Below, piece after piece: positions 1 to 8,524 of a DNA stretch of 54,856 nt. The stretch comes from an uncultured Ignavibacteria bacterium (GTDB taxonomy: Bacteria; Bacteroidota; Ignavibacteria; Tepidaquicellales; Tepidaquicellaceae). Location of the stretch: the NCBI GenBank assembly GCA_937872315.1, contig CALMST010000385.1, positions 1-54,856 of the forward strand, in the 5' to 3' direction. The notes beneath the pieces are model-generated. The model searched no databases. It had not been told where the DNA came from and saw only the letters and a program-made list of their open reading frames with translations. Made by a program: the position numbers and the translations under genes. Position 1 is the stretch's first letter. Every line of letters starts with the position of its first letter.

Positions 1-56
1 GTATTAGGTATTAGGTATTAGGTATTAGGTATTAGGTATTAGGTATTAAGTATTAG
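1..56. repeat. Heptamer tandem array (GTATTAG)8
   Basis: Eight head-to-tail copies of the 7-bp unit GTATTAG. Six are perfect, the seventh ends in A, and the eighth is perfect. The array runs off the window edge, so its true length is unknown. The same unit, in the opposite orientation, recurs at 50082-50144 inside the injection-system locus. Confidence 0.95.
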
Positions 57-85
57 GACTTTTTAGTTATTACTTTTAAATTATT

Positions 86-127
86 AATTACAAATTACAG
101 ATTACAGATTACAAATTACAGATTAGA
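86..127. repeat. Heptamer tandem array (RATTACA)6
   Basis: Six consecutive 7-bp units alternating AATTACA and GATTACA, the last decayed to GATTAGA. It lies 30 bp after the GTATTAG array, in the spacer upstream of the rel gene. The unit differs from the first array but the period is the same. Confidence 0.9.
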
Positions 128-197
128 GATTTCCAATATCTGGTTACGCATTATGAATTTATCAGAATATTCATAAATTTTATTGATAATAAAATTA

Positions 198-224
198 TTA
201 CGAACTTTACGAACTTTACGAACT
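198..224. repeat. 9-bp tandem triplet (TTACGAACT)3
   Basis: Three perfect copies of TTACGAACT, directly abutting the proposed TTG start of the rel gene. The rel reading frame stays open through the triplet back to a TAA at 190-192, so the repeat could encode extra N-terminal residues if an upstream non-ATG codon were used. Confidence 0.9.
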
Positions 225-228
225 GATT

Positions 229-2454
229 TTGTTTAACACACTATACAAAAAAAAACTCGACGAACTTCTTTATCACAGCAACAGGAATTTACCTGCAGGG
301 CTGTCTAATGATAAGCTCATTACTAATGCATTCAAATTTGCTTATGAAGCTCATAAGAATGTAAAAAGAGCTTCAGGCGAGCCGTTTATCTCACATCCAT
401 ATGATGTGGCTATGATACTTGCAAAAGAGATCCCTCTTGACGCAGTTTCTATTGCTGCTGCTTTGCTTCATGACGTTGTAGAAGATACTGAATTTACATT
501 AAATGACATAAAAGCTGAATTCGGAGATGAGATAGCTGAAATAGTAAACGGCGCCACAAAGATAGAGGGCATGTTTGAGAATTATGAAATGAAGCAGGTA
601 GAGTCATATAAGAAAATGCTACTTTCCATGACCTCTGATATCCGTGTAATACTTATAAAGTTTGCGGACAGACTTCATAATTTAAGAACATTGGAATTTT
701 TATCTTCAGCTAAACAGATCAGACTTGCTCAGGAAACAGTAGAAATATATGCCCCACTCGCTCACAGATTTGGATTATCTTCTGTAAAAACCGAGCTTGA
801 AGATCTTTCTTTCAAATATCTCGACAGAAAAGTTTATGACGAAATTGCCAAAAAATTAAAAGAGAAAAAAAAGGAAAGAGAAAAATTCATTAAGAAATTC
901 ATTGAACCTATAAAGGATAAACTTACCGATCAGGGATATAAATTTGAGATATACGGAAGAGCCAAACATCTTTACAGTATTTACAAAAAGATCATCAGCA
1001 GAAATAAAACAGTCGATGAGCTTTATGATCTCTTTGCTGTGCGAATCATACTCGATACAAAAAATAAGAATGACTGCTTTTCGGTATATGGGATAATTTC
1101 TGAAATTTATTTACCTGTACCTGAAAGATTTAAAGATTATATTTCTTTGCCAAAACAGAATAATTATCAGTCCATTCATACAACTCTGGTAAGTAAAGAG
1201 GGAAAGATGGTTGAAGTTCAGATCAGAACCCGGGAGATGCATGAGATCGCAGAAAAAGGTATTGCCGCACACTGGAAGTATAAAGAAAATGTAAACATTC
1301 ATGATTCCAATCTTGAGAACTGGATGAAATGGATCAGGGAAAGTCTTGAGAGTTCCTCTAAGGAAGAGACTTCCTCACAATTGCTTGACAGTTTCAAACT
1401 CAATCTCTATCAGGATGAGATATATTGCTTTACTCCGAAAGGCGATCTTAAAATTATGCCTTCCGGCGCTACAGCCGTGGATTTTGCGTTTGACATTCAT
1501 ACAGAGATTGGATTAAAATGTATAGGAGCAAAAGTAAACGGGAAGATAATGAATCTTGATACTCCTTTGAAAAGCGGTGACCAGGTAGAAATTCTTACAT
1601 CAAAAAATCAAACCCCGAAACTGGGATGGGAAAAGTTTGTAGTTACGCATAAAGCTAAATCCGACATCAGGAAATATTTCAACACTGAAAAAAGAAATCA
1701 GATCAAAGCCGGTAAAGAACTCTGGGAAAGAAAATCCAAAAAGCATAAAATTCAGTTGTCAGATGAACAGCTTTCAAGAATTGTTCATAAATTAAAATAT
1801 AAAGATACTGGACATTTTTATCATGCAATTTCACAGAATGAAAACAAAATATCAGAATTAATTGAAATACTAAAGGATAAGAATAAAATGCAGGCGCTTG
1901 AACATAGAGGGACAGTGCCTGAGGATACTTTTACGGCGGAAGAGCATTCAAATGAATTCAATAAATATGTAAATGAAGCCAGAACTAATACAAATGGCAT
2001 CCAGCTGGGAAAAGGTTCGATTCAAAACATAAAAGGCATTAAATATGATTTTGCAAAATGCTGTAATCCGATTCCGGGTGATGAGGTTATCGGATTTATC
2101 AGTCATGATAAAGGTATTAGAATTCACAGAAGAACCTGTAAAAATGTTCTGAACCTGTTTCTCAAAGAACCCGAGAGGATCATTCAGATCAACTGGAATG
2201 AAACCGATCTCGGTGAATTCACCGGAGGTATCAAGATTATAGGCGAAGACAGACCGGGTATTCTCAATGAGATCACAAAAACTATTTCAAAAAATTTTAA
2301 TTCAAACATAAAAAGTGTTGATATAAAAACCAGAAGTTCAATGTTTGAAGGAACTCTGATTGTCAGCATTCAAAATTTAGAACAATTAAACAGGATTATT
2401 GAAAAGATCAATAATCAGGAGGGGGTATTCAGCGTAACCAGATATGAATTATAA
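229..2454 (+). CDS. rel: Bifunctional (p)ppGpp synthetase/hydrolase (RelA/SpoT family)
   Basis: Stringent-response enzyme that makes and degrades (p)ppGpp in the cytoplasm. The HD hydrolase domain (about residues 25-180) is intact: SHPYD at 55-59, HDVVED at 81-86, DRLHNLRT at 147-154. The synthetase domain (about 240-350) has GRAKHLYSIYKK, RFKDYISLPK and VEVQIRT. The RFKD motif is the form seen in bifunctional Rel/SpoT rather than RelA-only enzymes. A TGS domain lies at about 395-458, a conserved Cys-Cys segment (KCCNPIPGD) near 613-621, and an ACT domain at the C-terminus. The 741-residue length is normal. The start is uncertain: no ATG is near, the TTG at 229 follows a 9-bp repeat triplet, and no clear Shine-Dalgarno is visible. 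The next gene starts inside its 3' end (11-nt overlap). Confidence 0.95.
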   Translation: MFNTLYKKKLDELLYHSNRNLPAGLSNDKLITNAFKFAYEAHKNVKRASGEPFISHPYDVAMILAKEIPLDAVSIAAALLHDVVEDTEFTLNDIKAEFGDEIAEIVNGATKIEGMFENYEMKQVESYKKMLLSMTSDIRVILIKFADRLHNLRTLEFLSSAKQIRLAQETVEIYAPLAHRFGLSSVKTELEDLSFKYLDRKVYDEIAKKLKEKKKEREKFIKKFIEPIKDKLTDQGYKFEIYGRAKHLYSIYKKIISRNKTVDELYDLFAVRIILDTKNKNDCFSVYGIISEIYLPVPERFKDYISLPKQNNYQSIHTTLVSKEGKMVEVQIRTREMHEIAEKGIAAHWKYKENVNIHDSNLENWMKWIRESLESSSKEETSSQLLDSFKLNLYQDEIYCFTPKGDLKIMPSGATAVDFAFDIHTEIGLKCIGAKVNGKIMNLDTPLKSGDQVEILTSKNQTPKLGWEKFVVTHKAKSDIRKYFNTEKRNQIKAGKELWERKSKKHKIQLSDEQLSRIVHKLKYKDTGHFYHAISQNENKISELIEILKDKNKMQALEHRGTVPEDTFTAEEHSNEFNKYVNEARTNTNGIQLGKGSIQNIKGIKYDFAKCCNPIPGDEVIGFISHDKGIRIHRRTCKNVLNLFLKEPERIIQINWNETDLGEFTGGIKIIGEDRPGILNEITKTISKNFNSNIKSVDIKTRSSMFEGTLIVSIQNLEQLNRIIEKINNQEGVFSVTRYEL

Positions 2455-3520
2455 AAAATTATCTCTATTGCTGCTGATCATTGTATCAGCTTATTCTTTT
2501 TCGGATTTCAGTTCCTCTGAAATTTCTCAAAAAAGCATTTATTCAGATTCTCTTTCTGAATCATCCGAAAGTCATCTGAAAAATATTAAACAACTCACAT
2601 TCGGCGGAGAGAATGCTGAATGTTATTTTTCTTTTGACGGTAAAAAATTTGTTTTTCAAACTACAAGGAATGATTATGAATGTGATCAGATATATCTTAT
2701 GAATACCGACGGAAGCGATCAAAGACTGGTAAGTACAGGTACCGGGAGAACAACCTGCGCATATTACATGCCTGACAATACAACTTTACTTTTTGCTTCT
2801 ACTCATCTTGGAGGCATCGGCTGTCCTCCCAAGCCGGATTTTTCAAAAGGATATGTATGGGCTTTATATGACACCTACGACATTTTTACCGCAGATGAAA
2901 ACGGAAATATACTCAGTCAGCTTACCACTACTGAAGGATATGATGCTGAAGCTACTGTTTCTCCTGTCGGTGATAAGATAGTATTTACTTCTACCCGTAA
3001 CGGTGACATAGATCTCTATTCTATGGATCTTGACGGAGGTAATGTAACGCAACTCACAAATGAACCCGGATATGACGGAGGTGCTTTCTATTCTTATGAC
3101 GGAAAAAAAATTATTTACAGAAGAACAGCTTTTAAAAACGACGAGGAGATTGTTCAGTATAAAGAACTTCTTGCCGAAGGTCTTATCAGACCTTCGAATC
3201 TTGAGATTTGGGTAATGGATGCGGACGGAAGCAATAAACGTCAGATTACAAATAACGGAGCGGCAAACTTTGCGCCATACTGGTTTCCCGATGGCGAAAG
3301 AATTTTATTCTGCTCAAATGCAAATGATCCCAATAAAAGAAACTTCGATATATATATGATAAATCTGGACGGGACAGGTTTTGAAAAGATCACTCAGTAT
3401 GATGAGTTTGACGGCTTTCCTATGTTTTCTCCTGACGGTAAGAAACTTGTGTTTTGTTCAAACAGAAACGGAAGTGTAAAGGGTGAAACAAATGTTTTTA
3501 TCTGTGACTGGGTGGAATAA
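2444..3520 (+). CDS. Secreted TolB-like PD40 beta-propeller protein
   Basis: The first 20 or so residues are a lipophilic signal sequence (MNYKKLSLLLLIIVSAYSF), so the protein should be exported to the periplasm. The rest is a run of five or six PD40/TolB-type blades, each with a FSFDGKK- or SPDGKK-like turn followed by a strand and an (I/L)Y.M..DG.. segment. Such propellers act as protein-interaction platforms; TolB itself belongs to the Tol-Pal system, but no Tol gene lies nearby and the separate N-terminal TolB domain is missing, so this should not be called tolB. The start overlaps the rel stop by 11 nt, with a GGAGGGGG tract about 18 nt upstream, suggesting coupled expression with rel. 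Confidence 0.8.
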   Translation: MNYKKLSLLLLIIVSAYSFSDFSSSEISQKSIYSDSLSESSESHLKNIKQLTFGGENAECYFSFDGKKFVFQTTRNDYECDQIYLMNTDGSDQRLVSTGTGRTTCAYYMPDNTTLLFASTHLGGIGCPPKPDFSKGYVWALYDTYDIFTADENGNILSQLTTTEGYDAEATVSPVGDKIVFTSTRNGDIDLYSMDLDGGNVTQLTNEPGYDGGAFYSYDGKKIIYRRTAFKNDEEIVQYKELLAEGLIRPSNLEIWVMDADGSNKRQITNNGAANFAPYWFPDGERILFCSNANDPNKRNFDIYMINLDGTGFEKITQYDEFDGFPMFSPDGKKLVFCSNRNGSVKGETNVFICDWVE

Positions 3521-3582
3521 ATTCAGTTACGTATTTTGAATTACGTTTTCTGACCGTTCCAAACTTTCGGAACTGTATGAAA

Positions 3583-3668
3583 ATAATTTTATTTTTGTAG
3601 CTGCAACCTTTGGTTTGCTTTTTTCTAGTTTACCGGCAGGCTAATGCCAGCGGCTACAATAAAATTAT
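3583..3668. repeat. Short inverted-repeat element (REP/MITE-like)
   Basis: ATAATTTTAT (3583-3592), a 3-nt bulge and TGTAGC (3596-3601) pair perfectly with GCTACA (3653-3658) and ATAAAATTAT (3659-3668), giving a 16-bp stem around about 50 nt. The interior has smaller foldable parts (GCAACC-TTT-GGTTTGC and GGC-TAAT-GCC) and is more GC-rich than its surroundings. No reading frame is present. It lies in the spacer between two convergent genes. A non-autonomous mobile element or REP-like structured repeat is the likely nature; no second copy was seen in this window. Confidence 0.6.
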
Positions 3669-3767
3669 CCTGCTAAAATAGATTCCGGATCTTCTGAGGG
3701 CATTGGAATGAGAAAAACCGCCAAGACACGAAATAAGCAGTACCTTATCAAACTTCTTATCAGCCAA

Positions 3768-3801
3768 TTACAAGACCTCATCATGTATGAGCCTCTTGTA
3801 A
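3768..3801. terminator. Strong hairpin between convergent genes, possible bidirectional terminator
   Basis: TTACAAGA (3768-3775) pairs with TCTTGTAA (3794-3801), and CTCAT (3778-3782) with ATGAG (3787-3791), leaving a small internal mismatch and a 4-nt loop. It lies between a plus-strand gene ending at 3520 and a minus-strand gene ending at 3856, where a shared terminator is expected. No strong T-tract follows on either strand, so the terminator role is inferred from position and fold only. The rest of 3521-3855 holds the inverted-repeat element and a CCGCCAAGACACGAAA stretch, with no gene. Confidence 0.5.
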
Positions 3802-3855
3802 ATTTCCATTTAGTATGACGGGAAATATTTTAGGCTTATCCCTGTTCCGATCAAA

Positions 3856-5373
3856 CTAAGCATTCTTTTTTTTCTTTCCGACTAGTTTCCCAAGTTCAGA
3901 AAGTTTCCTCAGATACCATTGCTTCCCTGCAAGGAAATAAAACTTTTCAATATCCTCACCGAGTTTTTTAATATCATAATCGTTATACTTTTCAGGCTCC
4001 GTTCTTATCCTGAAAAATCTATTGTATATACTTTGCAGAAGATAATAATTCTTTTTCCTTTCAGGTGTTAATTTTTCGTCTCTTTTTACAAAATGCCTGT
4101 AAGCATCCAGCAGAGAAAATGCTTCTTCATAATATCCTTTTTCAAAATAAATCATAAGACTGAGATTCTTTATCAGGATCTTCATTGACGTATTAACCGG
4201 TTTAATTTTTGACAGTAATTCCATTGCTCTCCCGGCGTTCCCGTATTCAAGTTCAAGAAACGCCTTTGTAAAACCCGTTTCAAACTCCCTTATCTCATCT
4301 GATAAATATTCCCCGTATTTTCTTATAAAACTTTCTGCGAATTTATAATTTTTCATGTGAATACTTAGGAAGACGATCTCTGTGAATATCTCGCCTATGT
4401 ACCATTTTATGCTGCTTGACTCATAATCGACCTTTTCGATGAGCAGTTTGTCTATTTCAAAAAGCTCATCAATGAAATTACTTCTGAATAATTTCATCCG
4501 ATCGATACAGTAACTTCTCAAACTTTTCAGTACATCATATCTGTCAAGGTTTGAAAAAAATTTTGTGTTTTTTATAAATAAATTTTTAATAGTGTAATAA
4601 TACGTTTCACTTATATCTTCTTTCCCTTTAAGTGTCATGAGAAGAAGATTCAGATATAAATTCACAAAAAAATATTCAGGGGATCTGTCAGGTTTTACAG
4701 TCTTGAGGAAACCTTCTATATCAAGATTCCTCACAAATGTGATCATAATGCTGTCATCATTTTTCCCTCCCAGCAGTTCGGATGATTTCAGCAGCATGAC
4801 AGTCGTAGTGTACAGGAACTGCGAAATAGTGCAGATCTCAAAAGCGGCTTTCTTCTGAAATCCTTTCCATATAATATTTTTATGACTGTATCTGTGAAGA
4901 TGATACTGGTATTTAAGTATCTCAAGATTCTGCGAAAGAAGAAAAAGATCGTAATTCTGGATCTTATGTTTCTTCAGCTCCTTTTCAAATTTTTTACTGC
5001 GGATATCAAACAGCTTATCAAGTTTTCTTTCTCGGTACTCCATCAGGAGATGAATCGAATTCCCGTCTCTTGCAGACAACTCTCTGTTAAGTCTTTCATA
5101 GATCAGAAATCTGTCACATATCACGATCAGCTCTGACAGTAGATTTTTCATAACACTGTAGCTGAATTTCTCTCCGCCGTACACTTTAAAATATAAATAT
5201 TCTTCGGTAAGAGCTTCCGATGAAAAGTCCGGATAGAAGTTTTTTAACTCTTCGGTGATCTTAAACAAATTTTTATTAATATTGAAATAAGGCGAACCTG
5301 TATAGAGCAAAAAACGGTTAAACTCGTCTCTGCTGAAAGTCTTAATGATATCAATTGCTTTGCTCTTTAGCAT
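3856..5373 (-). CDS. Hypothetical alpha-helical (TPR-like) protein
   Basis: I do not recognise a named family. The 505-residue product is rich in Leu, Tyr, Phe, Lys and Glu and appears all-helical, with paired-helix periodicity suggestive of TPR or SEL1-like solenoid repeats (for example the AMELLSKIKP and YYEEAFSLLDAYRHF segments in the last 150 residues). There is no signal peptide, membrane segment or catalytic motif. The N-terminal FSRDEFNRFLLYTGSPYFN block resembles the start of uncharacterised Bacteroidota/Ignavibacteria proteins I recall, but I cannot name a domain. It ends in a basic tail (KKKKNA). It stands alone, convergent with the upstream gene pair and followed upstream by a degenerated region. 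Confidence 0.7.
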   Translation of the reverse strand: MLKSKAIDIIKTFSRDEFNRFLLYTGSPYFNINKNLFKITEELKNFYPDFSSEALTEEYLYFKVYGGEKFSYSVMKNLLSELIVICDRFLIYERLNRELSARDGNSIHLLMEYRERKLDKLFDIRSKKFEKELKKHKIQNYDLFLLSQNLEILKYQYHLHRYSHKNIIWKGFQKKAAFEICTISQFLYTTTVMLLKSSELLGGKNDDSIMITFVRNLDIEGFLKTVKPDRSPEYFFVNLYLNLLLMTLKGKEDISETYYYTIKNLFIKNTKFFSNLDRYDVLKSLRSYCIDRMKLFRSNFIDELFEIDKLLIEKVDYESSSIKWYIGEIFTEIVFLSIHMKNYKFAESFIRKYGEYLSDEIREFETGFTKAFLELEYGNAGRAMELLSKIKPVNTSMKILIKNLSLMIYFEKGYYEEAFSLLDAYRHFVKRDEKLTPERKKNYYLLQSIYNRFFRIRTEPEKYNDYDIKKLGEDIEKFYFLAGKQWYLRKLSELGKLVGKKKKNA

Positions 5374-5531
5374 AAGCCTATATGGTTTTAATTGAAATTA
5401 AGATGCCGGTTATTTCTGAATATATGCAGACCATTCTGTCTTATGAATTTTCAAATAAAGACTTGCGTACCTGAAATCGGAGAAACTCCATTATTAAATC
5501 ATTTAATATTGATATAATGATAAAGTATTTT

Positions 5532-5987
5532 TTATAGCCGGGATTTTGTGCTCTTGGTTACTTCCTCAGGTCCCTACTGTCTTATATGTCTCAGAGATCA
5601 GATTATTTTTAAGTTCATTTCTGCGGTCTTTGTGTGTGATGCAATGGGGATTTATTTTGCCGAGTACAGTAGTCTTATAAATTCAGCTTTAAATTTCCCG
5701 CTGTTCCCGCTAATCAGATCTGATAAATTAATCACTCTCACAAAATTCCATTAATAATGAACCTTCAGTATTATTATCTGATACAGCGTATTGTCAGGTC
5801 TGGTAGGTACAACTTCTTTTATTTTTATTCCAAAGTATTCTTATTTTAAAATGGTCTTTACTTTTTATTCTTTATCCGGCGGTCCTGAGGAACCGGGATT
5901 CATCATAATCACGACTATGTCAGGGATTGCGTTAATTTTATCTTATTCGTGTAAACTCCTGCATCTTATAACCGAACCCGAAAATTT
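5532..5987 (-). pseudogene. Decayed gene remnant with N-P-G-S-S motif (DUF1643-like, tentative)
   Basis: Reading the minus strand from 5987 to 5534 gives one continuous frame that looks protein-like but is broken by seven internal stops (five TAA, one TGA, one TAG). Recognisable pieces in order are PDIVVIMMNPGSSGPP (about 5930-5880), a PTRPDNTLYQIIILKVH block, WNFVRVINLSDLISGNSG, and a degraded C-terminal part. The MMNPGSS, TRPDNTLYQI and VRVINLSDL blocks together recall small DUF1643-type proteins in sequence and order, so this is most likely a dead gene. The region 5374-6086 has no credible intact gene on either strand; short plus-strand frames there run antisense to this remnant. Confidence 0.6.
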
Positions 5988-6086
5988 ATCCTTTAAAAAT
6001 GTCCGGAAACAAAAAACAACTGCTTCAGACAGTCCTGCCTGATTGGGAACGGATTACTTCTGTTACTCTGTTTCAAACCACTTTAT

Positions 6087-6452
6087 TTACTTCTCTTCAC
6101 ATGTCACGGCTGCGCATGCATAATCTTCGGTGTGTGAAATACTGATCTCGAATTTCAATTCGGAAAATTGATTTACTTTAAGATGAACTATATAAGGTTT
6201 TCCTTTTTCGTTGTTTAATATCTCTATATCCTTCCAGCCGAATTCCTTTCCAATACCTGTGCCGATGGATTTAGAGTATGCCTCCTTTGAAGCAAACCTT
6301 CCAGCAAAATGTAATTCGGGTTTGGAAAATTTCCGGCAATATGTAATCTCATTTTCGGTAAGTATTCTTTGAAAAAATCTGTCGCCATATTCTTCCATGA
6401 GTTTTCTGATTCTCTTAATTTCTATGATATCGATTCCTACACCTTTTACCAT
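6087..6452 (-). CDS. acpS: Holo-[acyl-carrier-protein] synthase
   Basis: Transfers the 4'-phosphopantetheine arm of coenzyme A onto acyl carrier protein, activating it for fatty-acid synthesis. The 121-residue length is typical of AcpS. The family signatures are present: GIDIIEI at 6-12 with the Mg-binding Asp8, the RFASKEA block at 52-58 with Glu57, a GIGKEFGWKDIEI segment, and the C-terminal SISHTEDYACAAV core. It shares one base with the upstream HAD gene (TAATG junction), so the two are translationally coupled. Confidence 0.95.
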   Translation of the reverse strand: MVKGVGIDIIEIKRIRKLMEEYGDRFFQRILTENEITYCRKFSKPELHFAGRFASKEAYSKSIGTGIGKEFGWKDIEILNNEKGKPYIVHLKVNQFSELKFEISISHTEDYACAAVTCEEK

Positions 6453-7138
6453 TACTTTATGTTATTTTCTTTCTTAACAATATCTATTAGTTCAGTAATT
6501 GAGTCAATGTCATAATCACTTTCCGGATTCTGAGTATCAAATGTATCACCGTATCTTGCAAAAACAGTTTTCATTCCGACAGCTTTTGCGCCGACCATAT
6601 CTCTTTCAGCCCAGTCCCCTATCATCAGGCATTCATCGGGTCTAAGGTTTAATTCTTTGAGAGCAAGATTAAACGGTATCGGTGAAGGTTTCCTTTCACG
6701 GGTCTCGTCATAAGTGATCACCACATCAAAAAGATGATGAAAATTCAGATAAGATAATCTTAACCATGCTTCCTTTGACGGAGCGTCAGATACGACAGCA
6801 AGTTTAAGTCCCATTTTTATTAATTCAATGAGAGTCGGGAAAACACCGGGATAAGGTTTCAATGCTGCTTCCCGTGCAGTTCTGTATGCAACTATACCAG
6901 CTGAAATAATTTTATAATCAATTTTACCCAGAAGTTCGGTGTGCATTTTATCAAATACCTGCTGATATTCGATCCCTTCAGATTCATAAATTTTATTTAT
7001 GAATTCTTTGGTTTCATCAAAAGAATATTTCCAGCCCGCATCAATCATTGCAGGTATTGCGGCGTCTATAGCTGCTCTTTTGAGGAGCATAAAATCCACC
7101 AGCGTATTATCAAGATCAAATATTATTGCTTTTATCAA
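6452..7138 (-). CDS. HAD-superfamily hydrolase (phosphatase)
   Basis: Haloacid-dehalogenase-like phosphohydrolase of 228 residues. All four motifs are visible: I, IFDLDNTLVDF (nucleophile Asp9 and Asp11); II, VVSDAP; III, the Lys in RERKPSPIPF; IV, MIGDWAERDM. The helical insert between motifs I and II is a C1-type cap as in phosphoglycolate phosphatase and pyrophosphatase PpaX relatives. The substrate cannot be told from sequence. It sits directly upstream of acpS with a 1-nt overlap, which makes a house-cleaning or coenzyme-related phosphatase role possible but unproven. Confidence 0.9.
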   Translation of the reverse strand: MIKAIIFDLDNTLVDFMLLKRAAIDAAIPAMIDAGWKYSFDETKEFINKIYESEGIEYQQVFDKMHTELLGKIDYKIISAGIVAYRTAREAALKPYPGVFPTLIELIKMGLKLAVVSDAPSKEAWLRLSYLNFHHLFDVVITYDETRERKPSPIPFNLALKELNLRPDECLMIGDWAERDMVGAKAVGMKTVFARYGDTFDTQNPESDYDIDSITELIDIVKKENNIK

Positions 7139-7182
7139 ATCTGTTGAATTTAAAATTATCCGGTTATGCGGAAATTAAAACT

Positions 7183-7659
7183 TTATAATTTGCTGCAATT
7201 CTTACATATACCAAAGAATTCCAGGGAATGTGTTATATCAATGTAACCCTTTTTCGAAAGCAGTTTTTCCAGATCATCAAGTATGCAGGTTTCAACATTT
7301 TCGACACTCTTGCATTTTCTGCAGACAATATGATGATGATGGTGTCTGTCATATACCAGTTCATATCTTTTAAACTCATCTTTGAAATCTATCTCATTTA
7401 CGATCTTTAATTCTGAAAATAAATTCAAAGTCCTGTAAACTGTTGCAAGATCAATCTTCTCATTGGAAAGCTTACTATGAATCTCAGCAATTGTTAATGG
7501 TTTATGATTTGATTTAAGTATCTTCAGTATTTTTATCCTCGGAGATGTAACTCTTTGGGCACGCGAATTCAGTATGATCCTGAATTCCTCTTTTTCAAAA
7601 TCGGTTTTTTCTTTTTCCAATTTTATTTTTTCTGCTTTATTTGTTTCCGCCATAGTCAT
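7183..7659 (-). CDS. Fur-family transcriptional regulator
   Basis: Ferric-uptake or peroxide-type metal-dependent repressor. The winged-helix part contains [16 protein letters not shown] and the recognition segment [13 protein letters not shown]; the metal-binding part has a [12 protein letters not shown] segment and a second CKNC pair at the C-terminus, giving the usual two-CxxC structural Zn site. I start it at the ATG at 7659 (158 residues), preceded on the minus strand by GGGAAAGGA; a second ATG at 7653 is nearly as good. The frame stays open to an ATG at 7758, but those extra 33 residues lie wholly inside the upstream dehydrogenase gene and do not resemble Fur. Fur, PerR or Zur cannot be separated from sequence alone. 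Confidence 0.9.
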   Translation of the reverse strand: MTMAETNKAEKIKLEKEKTDFEKEEFRIILNSRAQRVTSPRIKILKILKSNHKPLTIAEIHSKLSNEKIDLATVYRTLNLFSELKIVNEIDFKDEFKRYELVYDRHHHHHIVCRKCKSVENVETCILDDLEKLLSKKGYIDITHSLEFFGICKNCSKL

Positions 7660-8515
7660 AAAATCCTTTCCCTGTTTTTCTTCCGAGTAAGTTTGCATCA
7701 ACCATTTTTTTCTGAATAAAACTCGGTCTGTATTTAGGATCATTAAAAAATGCTTCATAGACGGATCTGGTAACTGAAAAATTTATATCGATCCCTATCA
7801 GATCCATTAACTCAAAAGGACCCATTGCAAACCCGCCACAGTTTTTCATGACTTTATCAATATCTTTTGTTTCTGCTGTACCGTCGCTTAAAATTTTCAG
7901 CGCTTCACCATAGAATGGTCTTGCTATCCTGTTTACTATAAAAGCCGGTGTGTCTTTTGCAGTTACAGGCTTTTTTCCAATAAGTTCAGAGATCTCTTTC
8001 AGAGTACTGATGGTTTCATCAGAAGTGAAATCTCCTCTGACAATCTCGACAAGCTTCATTATATTTGCCGGATTAAAGAAATGCATTCCGGCTACTCTTT
8101 CCGGATTCTGTTTTACAAATGTAGAAATGGTAGTAACCGATAAGGAGGAAGTATTTGTGGTTAAAATTGCATCCGGACCGCATATCGCATCTAGCTTTGA
8201 AAATATTTCCTTTTTGAGATCAATATCTTCAAGGGCAGCTTCAATAACCAGATCACAGTCTTTTAAGTCATTAAAGTCAGAAGTATAAACCAGATTATCC
8301 GAAATGCTTTTAAATCTTTCATCTGATAATTTTTTCTTTTCAACTGATTTTGCAAGTTGTTTATCAATCGAGGTCTTTGATCTTCCGATTATTTCATCGT
8401 TAATATCATAGAGAACTGTTCTGAAAATACCGGCAGTACAGATTGCAATACCTCTTCCCATTGTACCCGAACCGGCAACTCCGACTGTCTTTATGTTTTC
8501 TGTTTTCATATACAA
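7637..8515 (-). CDS. 3-hydroxyacyl-CoA (3-hydroxybutyryl-CoA) dehydrogenase
   Basis: NAD(P)-dependent oxidoreductase interconverting 3-hydroxyacyl-CoA and 3-oxoacyl-CoA, used in beta-oxidation or butanoate metabolism. The 292-residue stand-alone form has the Rossmann [10 protein letters not shown] loop at 15-24, an acidic residue at the end of the second strand (LYDIND), the active-site region [17 protein letters not shown], and the C-terminal domain with [15 protein letters not shown] and [12 protein letters not shown]. The length matches Hbd/FadB-type single enzymes. It overlaps the start of the Fur-family gene, so the pair is probably co-transcribed. Confidence 0.93.
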   Translation of the reverse strand: MYMKTENIKTVGVAGSGTMGRGIAICTAGIFRTVLYDINDEIIGRSKTSIDKQLAKSVEKKKLSDERFKSISDNLVYTSDFNDLKDCDLVIEAALEDIDLKKEIFSKLDAICGPDAILTTNTSSLSVTTISTFVKQNPERVAGMHFFNPANIMKLVEIVRGDFTSDETISTLKEISELIGKKPVTAKDTPAFIVNRIARPFYGEALKILSDGTAETKDIDKVMKNCGGFAMGPFELMDLIGIDINFSVTRSVYEAFFNDPKYRPSFIQKKMVDANLLGRKTGKGFYDYGGNK

Positions 8516-8524
8516 ATATATGGC

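Noticed and set aside
1-127. CRISPR array
   Set aside because: The repeats are 7 bp with no spacers; they are simple tandem repeats.
2444-3520. Calling the propeller gene tolB
   Set aside because: The separate N-terminal TolB domain and neighbouring tol/pal genes are missing; only the PD40 blades are shared.
5548-6042. Two plus-strand reading frames (68 and 83 codons)
   Set aside because: They run antisense to the conserved blocks of the decayed minus-strand gene and show no recognisable domain of their own.
7660-7758. Longer N-terminus for the Fur-family gene
   Set aside because: The added 33 residues lie entirely within the coding region of the dehydrogenase and are not Fur-like; a Shine-Dalgarno-like GGGAAAGGA supports the shorter start.
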